64,000 nt of DNA from JAWAFC01 sp038890815 (GTDB taxonomy: Archaea > Micrarchaeota > Micrarchaeia > Burarchaeales > JACRGF01). Positions 59,099 to 64,000 of the stretch are shown here, piece by piece (within the stretch, counting starts at the first letter, position 1; each line of letters begins with the position of its first letter). A program made the translations under genes and the position numbers. The stretch is taken from the NCBI GenBank assembly GCA_038890815.1, contig JAWAFC010000001.1:88145-152144 (forward strand). Reading direction: 5' to 3'. The notes below the pieces were generated by a model. The model did no database searches. It was given only the letters and a program-made list of their open reading frames with translations, and was not told the DNA's origin.

Positions 59099-59172
59099 GC
59101 GAGCGAGGAAGCCGTCGGTTGGTTCTGATGGAGAAAGCCTGGGGTCGGGGTTCAAATCCCCGTGAGGGCATT

Positions 59173-59808
59173 TCATTCCTTTCTCAGCCGAGCCTCAAGC
59201 GCGTGCTGGAGATGGGAGGTGTCGTTGATGCGGTGCACGCGAATCCTATCGCCCTCAAAAATGATTTCGTTGATGCAGATGTTGGATTGCTTTATCGTGT
59301 ATTTGGCAGCGCCCTTCAGCCCCAGCAACGAGGCGAGGATGACGCGGTTTGTATCGCCGTGCGAGACCACAACGACGGTTTGATTCGGGTGCTTTTTTGC
59401 CAGATTTAGTATAAAGGGCACGGCACGGCTCTGCACATCCCAAAAGTGCTCGCCCCCCTCGGGACGCGAGAAGATCTCCCACTCAAGCCCTTCCTCAAAT
59501 TCATCGGGCCAGCGCTGCCGCATCTCGGCGATCGGCATGCCCTCCAGCACGCCATAACAGCGCTCGTTGAGCTCCGGCGCGGTCTGAACTTTGAGATGCG
59601 GATGGCGGGCGGCGATGGCCTCAGCCGTCTCAATGGCGCGCACGAGGGTTGAGGAATATATGGCATCGATTTTTTCCTTGCTGAGAACATCGGCGAGGAT
59701 CTCGGCCTGACGGCGGCCTGCTGCGGAGAGTCTGGTCTGCATCTGACCCTGCATGATGCCAAGGCGGTTGTGGTCGGTCTCGCCATGGCGCACGAGAAGA
59801 AGGCGCAT
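59173..59808 (-). CDS. Histidine phosphatase / phosphoglycerate mutase-like protein
   Basis: 211 residues; ATG 59808 (MRLLLVRHGETDHNR) fits a TATA at about 59836. Catalytic His in LLVRHGETDHN, second Arg/His in SSTLVRAIETAE and VVSHGDTNRV. Length matches cofactor-dependent PGM-like phosphatases such as CobC or GpmB. Whether it is a mutase or a phosphatase cannot be told. The stop lies three bases from the tRNA 3' end. Confidence 0.9.
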   Translation of the reverse strand: MRLLLVRHGETDHNRLGIMQGQMQTRLSAAGRRQAEILADVLSKEKIDAIYSSTLVRAIETAEAIAARHPHLKVQTAPELNERCYGVLEGMPIAEMRQRWPDEFEEGLEWEIFSRPEGGEHFWDVQSRAVPFILNLAKKHPNQTVVVVSHGDTNRVILASLLGLKGAAKYTIKQSNICINEIIFEGDRIRVHRINDTSHLQHALEARLRKE

Positions 59809-59874
59809 GCGACTTTCACGCATTTAAAAGTATTTAAAAATTATTGCGGGCAATATGATTTCCGAGGTGCTTTT

Positions 59875-60273
59875 TTGACCGAAAAGACTTTCGGGAGCAT
59901 GAAGGACCTCAAAGTCGGAAAGTTTGTGATAATAGATGGCCTACCCTGCAAGATAGTCGAAATCGAGACCAGTGCGCCCGGAAAGCACGGCGCGGCCAAG
60001 ATGCGCGTAACTGGCATCAGTATTTTTGACGGCAGCAAGCACACGCTGCTGAAGCCAAGCGATGCAGACTGCGAGATCCCCATCATCGAAAGAAGGAAGG
60101 GTCAGATAGTCTCGGTAAGCGGCGAGGTCGCGCAAGTCATGGACTCTGAATCTTTTGAAGTGTTTGAGATAACCGTGCCCGCCGAGTTCAGAGCGAATGC
60201 GGCCGCAGGCAGGGAGGTGGAGTACCTGCAGACGATGGGGAGGCGGGCGATTACAAGGATTGCGGGGGAGTGA
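59875..60273 (+). CDS. eif5a: Translation factor eIF5A (aIF5A)
   Basis: 132 residues from TTG 59875 after GAGGTG. The hypusine site is TSAPGKHGAAK. The SH3-like N-terminal barrel and OB-like C-terminal domain are both complete. It stimulates peptide bond formation at polyproline. Followed at once by eS24 and eS27. Confidence 0.95.
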   Translation: MTEKTFGSMKDLKVGKFVIIDGLPCKIVEIETSAPGKHGAAKMRVTGISIFDGSKHTLLKPSDADCEIPIIERRKGQIVSVSGEVAQVMDSESFEVFEITVPAEFRANAAAGREVEYLQTMGRRAITRIAGE

Positions 60274-60277
60274 GCGC

Positions 60278-60622
60278 GTGGAGATCACCATAACTTCACA
60301 GAAGGACAATCCGCTCTTCGGCCGCAAGGAGATCGCGTTCGAGATCAGGCACAAAGGGGCCACGCCTTCGCGTCAGGTGATAAAGGCCGCGCTGGCGCAG
60401 AAGCTTGGCATTGATCCCAAGCTGATCGTCATCGGGAAAGTTAGACAGAGATTTGGATTGAGCGGGGTTACGGGAACAGCGAACGTTTATGCGGACGAGA
60501 AGGATGTAGCGGTCGAGAGGAAGTACAGACTGGCGAGAGATACAGGAGTGAAAGGAAAGCCAAAAGAAAAGAAGGAAAAGCCGGCCACAGCGCCGGAGGC
60601 GCCTGCGAGCGAAAAGAAGTAA
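60278..60622 (+). CDS. rps24e: Ribosomal protein eS24
   Basis: 114 residues from GTG 60278 (MEITITSQKDNPLFGRKEIAFEI). Core KAALAQKLGIDPKLIVIGKVRQRFGLSGVTGTANVY; the C-terminal 35 residues are Lys/Ala/Pro-rich, longer than usual. Four bases after eIF5A. Confidence 0.95.
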   Translation: MEITITSQKDNPLFGRKEIAFEIRHKGATPSRQVIKAALAQKLGIDPKLIVIGKVRQRFGLSGVTGTANVYADEKDVAVERKYRLARDTGVKGKPKEKKEKPATAPEAPASEKK

Positions 60623-60631
60623 GGTGAGCGG

Positions 60632-60793
60632 ATGGCCGAAAAGGAGGCGAAGAAGGAAAAGAAAGTGGAGAAAAAAATCACGCCCTACAGGAAGAGGAGG
60701 GCTTGCCCCAAGTGCGGGGCTGGTGTGAGGCTTGCCGAGCATCAGGACCGTTTCTCGTGCGGGAAATGCGGATACATGGAAGCCAAGAAGTAG
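60632..60793 (+). CDS. rps27ae: Ribosomal protein eS31 (S27ae)
   Basis: 53 residues: a Lys-rich N-terminus (MAEKEAKKEKKVEKKITPY) then a C4 zinc ribbon, RRACPKCGAGVRLAEH with FSCGKCGYMEAKK. Starts after AAGGTGAG. The usual archaeal partner of eS24. Short enough to be missed by length-limited gene calling. Confidence 0.94.
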   Translation: MAEKEAKKEKKVEKKITPYRKRRACPKCGAGVRLAEHQDRFSCGKCGYMEAKK

Positions 60794-60836
60794 AGGGGCT
60801 GGGGCCATCTTTGCGGCCATCGCCGCAGGGAGCATT

Positions 60837-61700
60837 TTGTTTTTTCTTTCGTCCCTTACCGTGGGCTTCGCGGATGTCAGCGCGCTGACCGGGCTGTTCG
60901 GGCAGGGCGCGGTTTTGATCCTTCTCGCGAACGAGATCCTTTTCAGGGATTTCCTACAACAGCGAGTCGGGGTCTGGAAAGCGGCTGCTCTCTTCGCACT
61001 GCTCTATCCGTCCCTGCTTGCGGGAAATTTCGGCGAGTGGGCGGCCTTCGCCATGTTCGCGGCGGCTTATGGGTTGCTTCAGGGCATCGTTGCCGGACTG
61101 GAGGGTGTCGGCGCGAGCGCGGGCGGAGCGCTGTTGTATTACGCGCTCTCGTTCGGAGCTGGATGGGCATATTTTGCCTCGGTCCCGCTCTCGCTCCTTC
61201 TGCTGGCGGTGCCGCTCTATGTTGAGCTGGAGAGGAAAGCAGGCCTGCGGCAAGCGCTTTCCGAACTCGGCGTGCATACAAAGAACTTGCTGCCAAACGT
61301 GATGTTGGGCATTGCGCTCGCTCTCTTTGTTTTTCTCGCCCTGCTCGCCATCGGGCTGCTCTTTGCGCTGCTGGGAGCGAACGACCAGTACAAGGTAGCA
61401 CAGAAAGTTAGGGAGGCACACATCCTCGTGCTTTTTGCGGCAGTTTTCCTCAGCCCATTTTCCGAAGAAATCTTTTTCCGTGGCTTTCTGGCCAGCAGGC
61501 TGGGTGCGGGCGTGAGCGCGCTGGCCTTTGCGCTCGCGCACGCCGGTTATGGCAGCGCGGTTGAGATGGCCGGCGCGCTGCTTATCGGTTATGTCTTCGC
61601 GCTCGCCTTTCTGCGCACGCGCTCGCTCACTGCGCCGATACTAGCGCACTTCGTGCTCAATGCGGTTGCGGTCGCTGTGTTCACAGGTGTGGCAGCATGA
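60837..61700 (+). CDS. CPBP-family intramembrane metalloprotease
   Basis: About 287 residues with eight or so membrane segments. Protease motifs: SPFSEEIFFRGF (EExxxR), LAFALAHAGYG and LAHFVLNAVA. The start is uncertain: TTG 60837 after AGGGAG is chosen, since in-frame codons further up lie inside rps27ae. The family includes prenyl-protein proteases and bacteriocin-immunity proteins; the substrate here is unknown. Overlaps kae1 by four bases. Confidence 0.85.
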   Translation: MFFLSSLTVGFADVSALTGLFGQGAVLILLANEILFRDFLQQRVGVWKAAALFALLYPSLLAGNFGEWAAFAMFAAAYGLLQGIVAGLEGVGASAGGALLYYALSFGAGWAYFASVPLSLLLLAVPLYVELERKAGLRQALSELGVHTKNLLPNVMLGIALALFVFLALLAIGLLFALLGANDQYKVAQKVREAHILVLFAAVFLSPFSEEIFFRGFLASRLGAGVSALAFALAHAGYGSAVEMAGALLIGYVFALAFLRTRSLTAPILAHFVLNAVAVAVFTGVAA

Positions 61701-62662
61701 TATGCCTAGGCATAGAGAGCACGGCCCATACGCTCGGTGTGGGTGTGGTCAGTGGGAAGCGGGTGCTCGCAAACCAGCTCGCAGTATACAAGCCCGTGGG
61801 GGAAGGCATTCACCCTAGGAAAGCTGCGGAGCATCATGCGGAGAAGTTCCGTGAAACTTTGGAGGGCGCACTCAGCAGGGCGGGTGTGGGCGCAGACGAC
61901 ATCGACGTCATCGCCTATGCAAAGGGACCTGGGCTGGGCGCGCCTCTCAGGGTGGCGAGCGTTGCCGCCCGGGCGCTCTCGCTGTCGCTGGGCGTGCCCG
62001 TTGTGGGCGTGAATCACTGCATCGCACACATCGAGATAGGAAAGCTCTTCACGCGTTTCAAAGACCCCTTGGTGCTGTACGCGAGCGGCGGAAACACGCA
62101 GGTCATAGTGAAGGAGGGCAGACGGTACCACGTGATTGGCGAGACGCTCGACATCGGGGTGGGAAACCTATTTGACACGTTTGCCAGGAGCCTAGGGGTG
62201 AAATGGGCGCACGGAAGCACCGTCGAGAGGATGGCTGAGGGAGGCAGGTATGTGCCGTTACCGTACGTGGTGAAGGGCATGCACCTCAGCTTCACGGGCC
62301 TGCTCACTGAGGCCGTGAAAGCGCTCGCAAAACAGGATAAACGCGATGTGTGCTTCTCGCTGCAGGAGACGGCCTTCAGCATGCTCGCCGAGGTAACTGA
62401 GAGGGCGTTGGCCCTCACAAAAAAGAGAGAAGTGCTCGTGTGCGGTGGTGTTGCCCAGAATAGTAGGTTCAGGCAGATGATTGAAAAAATGGCCAAGCCG
62501 CACGGCGCGCGCGTCGGCTCGCCGCCCAACGAGTTCAATGCTGACAACGGCGCGATGATAGCCTACACGGGGCTGTTGATGTATCAACATGGTATGTTCG
62601 AGAAGTTCAGCGCGATTGGGGCGAGGCAGAAGTTCAGAACCGACGAGGTTGAGCTGTGGTGA
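61697..62662 (+). CDS. kae1: tRNA threonylcarbamoyladenosine transferase Kae1
   Basis: 321 residues. Attaches threonylcarbamoyl to A37 of ANN-decoding tRNAs. ASKHA elements: CLGIESTAHTLGVGVVS, metal His pair in KAAEHHAEKF, YAKGPGLGAPLRV, NHCIAHIEIG, LYASGGNTQV, DIGVGNLFDTFA and VCGGVAQNSR. A member of KEOPS; its kinase partner Bud32 follows as a separate gene. Confidence 0.97.
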   Translation: MICLGIESTAHTLGVGVVSGKRVLANQLAVYKPVGEGIHPRKAAEHHAEKFRETLEGALSRAGVGADDIDVIAYAKGPGLGAPLRVASVAARALSLSLGVPVVGVNHCIAHIEIGKLFTRFKDPLVLYASGGNTQVIVKEGRRYHVIGETLDIGVGNLFDTFARSLGVKWAHGSTVERMAEGGRYVPLPYVVKGMHLSFTGLLTEAVKALAKQDKRDVCFSLQETAFSMLAEVTERALALTKKREVLVCGGVAQNSRFRQMIEKMAKPHGARVGSPPNEFNADNGAMIAYTGLLMYQHGMFEKFSAIGARQKFRTDEVELW

Positions 62663-62663
62663 C

Positions 62664-63281
62664 ATGGCAGGGGAGAGGCTGATTGCATGGGGTGCTGAGG
62701 CTGAGGTCTATGTCACCAGCCTCTTTGGCGAAAAGGTCGTGGTGAAACGAAGGGCGCGAAAGGCCTATCGCATCCCTGAGATAGACATCCCGCTAAGGCG
62801 GGCCAGGACGAGGAGGGAGGCGCTCCTGCTTCACAAAGCAAAGCTCGCGGGCGTGAGCGCGCCGCTCGTCCGCCAGCTGGGCGATTATGAAATCTGGATG
62901 ACCATCGTGAAAGGCAAGCTTCTGCGCGATGCGTTGCCTGGGCTTGACGCGCGGAGAGCGCGTGAGGTGCTGGAGGCCGCTGGCCGCGCGCTCGCAAAGC
63001 TCCATGCAAATGGCATCGTGCACGGGGACTTCACGCCGGCAAACATCGTGGTGGGGAAAGACGTTACGGTGATAGACTTCGGGCTCGGCGAATTCTCAAA
63101 CAGACTGGAGGACAAGGCGGTTGATCTGCTGCTCATGAAGAAGGGGCTCGCTGATGAAAAGCTGTTTCGTGCTTTTCTGCGAGGTTATGCGCGTGCGGGC
63201 GAAAAGGCCAGTGCAGCGCTGGCGCGCATGCGGGAAGTTGAGAAGAGAGGGAGGTATGTGGTGAGAGGCATGGCGCGCTAA
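62664..63281 (+). CDS. bud32: KEOPS kinase/ATPase Bud32
   Basis: 205 residues, one base after kae1. Minimal kinase: AWGAEAEVYVTSL, VVVKRRARKAYR, the DIPLRRARTRREALLLHKAKLAG signature, HGDFTPANIVV catalytic loop and VIDFGLGEF metal site. It activates Kae1. In many archaea the two genes are fused; here they are not. Confidence 0.96.
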   Translation: MAGERLIAWGAEAEVYVTSLFGEKVVVKRRARKAYRIPEIDIPLRRARTRREALLLHKAKLAGVSAPLVRQLGDYEIWMTIVKGKLLRDALPGLDARRAREVLEAAGRALAKLHANGIVHGDFTPANIVVGKDVTVIDFGLGEFSNRLEDKAVDLLLMKKGLADEKLFRAFLRGYARAGEKASAALARMREVEKRGRYVVRGMAR

Positions 63282-63314
63282 TTGCAATTTTCCAACAGCG
63301 CCTCGATGCATAAG

Positions 63315-63324
63315 TATTTTATAT
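63315..63324 (+). promoter_or_regulatory. TATA box of the tandem-repeat gene
   Basis: TATTTTATAT centred 29 bases before the ATG at 63349, implying a leaderless message. The 67-base gap after bud32 holds nothing else I can support. Confidence 0.6.
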
Positions 63325-63348
63325 CAGAACACCATAATTTTATGTCTC

Positions 63349-64000
63349 ATGGCGTACATCGATGAGCTGATTGCTGCGGGTTTTACTCGAGAGCAGGCCG
63401 AAAAGCTTGCTGAGGCTGATGCGCTTCACTGGAAGACACTGAATGCGGAGGAGATCCGCCGGCGGATCTCCAAGCTTGCGAAGCTTTACAACACAAGCGA
63501 GGAAAAAATTAGGGAAATTATCGTGGGGTATCCCCAGTTTGCTGGCCACGACCATGAGCGTAAAATAAAGGAGATAGCTGGAGTTTATGGGGTGGGGGAG
63601 GAGAAGATAAAGGAGGTTATTCTCAAATGGCCGCCGTTTGTTGGTCTTGATCATGAGCGTAAAATAAAGGAGATAGCTGGCGTTTATGGGGTAGGGGAGA
63701 AGGAGGTAAAGGAGATTATTCTCAAATATCCGAGGTTTGTTGGTGTCGATCATGAGCGTAAAATAAAGGAGATAGCTGGAGTTTATGGGGTGGAGGAAGA
63801 GAAGATAAAGAGGATTATTCTCAAATGGCCGCCGTTTATTGGTCGTGATCATGAGCGTAGAATAAAGGAGATAGCTGGAGTTTATGGGGTGGAGGAAGAG
63901 AAGATAAAGAGGATTATTCTCAAATATCCGCAGTTTATTGGTCTTGATCATGAGCGTAGAATAAAGGAGATAGCTGGAGTTTATGGGGTGGAGGAAGAGA
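63349..64000 (+). CDS. Tandem 33-residue helical repeat protein, mTERF-like (partial, C-terminus off window)
   Basis: 217 visible residues, still open at the edge. The N-terminus (MAYIDELIAAGFTREQAEKLAEADALHW) is a cap with a UBA-like helix pair, then one diverged repeat (LNAEEIRRRISKLAKLYNTSEEKIREIIVGYP). From residue 68 the unit DHERKIKEIAGVYGV..EKIKEIILKxPxFxGx recurs every 33 residues. The two-helix unit, with Pro after the second helix, recalls mTERF repeats, which bind double-stranded nucleic acid. Residues before and after the Pro and just before DHER vary. Function unknown. Confidence 0.75.
   Translation, partial: MAYIDELIAAGFTREQAEKLAEADALHWKTLNAEEIRRRISKLAKLYNTSEEKIREIIVGYPQFAGHDHERKIKEIAGVYGVGEEKIKEVILKWPPFVGLDHERKIKEIAGVYGVGEKEVKEIILKYPRFVGVDHERKIKEIAGVYGVEEEKIKRIILKWPPFIGRDHERRIKEIAGVYGVEEEKIKRIILKYPQFIGLDHERRIKEIAGVYGVEEE
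63550..64000 (+). repeat. 99-bp in-frame tandem repeats (at least 4.5 units, continuing past the edge)
   Basis: CATGAGCG recurs at 63553, 63652, 63751, 63850 and 63949, exactly 99 bases apart. Units are nearly identical in DNA, including synonymous positions, which points to recent duplication or gene conversion. The sequence is A/T-richer than kae1-bud32. Confidence 0.95.

Larger units (their letters stand above)
58894..59135 (+). other. Canonical-site (37/38) tRNA intron, 242 nt, highly structured
   Basis: CTCC in the anticodon loop pairs with GGAG (59130-59133), leaving GGA and AAA as 3-nt bulges: a standard bulge-helix-bulge with cuts after G58893 and before A59136. The interior has two tandem hairpins (58894-58982), a perfect 10-bp inverted repeat (59076-59098) and a long outer stem in which GAACCAAC pairs with GTTGGTTC. 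No ORF of note lies inside. Confidence 0.82.
58855..59170 (+). tRNA. tRNA-Arg (anticodon CCG) with a 242-nt intron
   Basis: Acceptor GCCCTCA pairs with TGAGGGC, discriminator A at 59170. D-arm GTCTAACCAGGACAGGAC; anticodon stem CAGGC/GCCTG with loop CTCCGG|A reading CCG; T-arm GGGGT TCAAAT CCCC. Exons 58855-58893 and 59136-59170 add up to 74 nt. The sequence is close to the usual archaeal tRNA-Arg(CCG). CCA is not encoded. Confidence 0.9.

Noticed and set aside
63340..63951. 203-residue minus-strand ORF rich in Leu/Tyr with internal repeats
   Set aside because: It is the antisense reading of the 99-bp repeat array; the plus-strand frame has the promoter, the N-terminal cap and the amphipathic helical pattern.
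63550..64000. Regular 99-bp direct repeats as a CRISPR-like array
   Set aside because: There are no spacers; the repeats are contiguous and in frame.

Overview
The window is a gene-dense stretch of an archaeal chromosome. Archaeal or eukaryote-like information genes dominate it: uL1/uL10/P1 (L12), uL11, Spt5, SecE (Sec61 gamma), eIF5A, eS24, eS27, archaeal-type ProRS, Dph2, Kae1 and Bud32 as separate genes, an ATP-dependent DNA ligase and Y-family DinB. Many genes carry a TATA-like box about 24-30 nt before the start codon with no room for a leader, which is the archaeal leaderless arrangement. Short intergenic gaps, stop/start overlaps, intron-containing tRNAs and a form III RuBisCO/AMP pathway would suit a DPANN-type archaeon, perhaps Diapherotrites or a relative. 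That placement is inference; only the domain Archaea is secure.

Layout. 1-8.3 kb: translation-factor-like fragment, FKBP isomerase, a hydrolase, tRNA-Gln with an apparent D-loop intron, ProRS, ProC and a glycosidase-like lipoprotein. 8.3-17.7 kb: HAD phosphatase, RuBisCO, the ilvB-ilvN-PPC-ilvC branched-chain amino acid cluster with a structured leader, an HD-GYP-like protein, an FAH-family enzyme and an aminotransferase. 17.7-24 kb (minus): a candidate structured RNA, then L12-L10-L1 and, after an inserted PQQ-propeller gene, L11-Spt5-SecE-FtsZ. 24-26.5 kb: ribose-1,5-bisphosphate isomerase and AMP phosphorylase, which with RuBisCO complete the AMP-to-3-phosphoglycerate route. 26.5-39.4 kb: Dph2, a kinase-like protein, PEP synthase, HD hydrolase, radical SAM protein, P-loop/dCMP deaminase fusion, small and secreted proteins, PolX and DNA ligase.

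39.4-49 kb is more accessory: TPR protein, an A/T-richer orphan gene, a DEDD exonuclease overlapping a coiled-coil protein, two hydrolases, YjbQ, DinB and another orphan. 48.8-55.8 kb looks like one redox block: XRE regulator, IscS, an IscU-MIP18 fusion, a PAS-UbiA prenyltransferase fusion, then SdhA, SdhB and a CCG-domain SdhE. It links Fe-S assembly, quinone-type lipid synthesis and a succinate/fumarate reductase. 55.8-63.3 kb: NodB deacetylase, inositol-phosphatase family enzyme, HIT protein, tRNA-Arg(CCG) with a 242-nt intron, eIF5A-eS24-eS27, a CPBP protease and Kae1-Bud32.

The window ends inside a gene made of near-identical 33-residue tandem repeats that resemble mTERF-type helical repeats with a few variable positions per repeat. 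This is the most unusual object here, followed by the giant tRNA intron, the D-loop tRNA intron and the candidate RNA beside L12.
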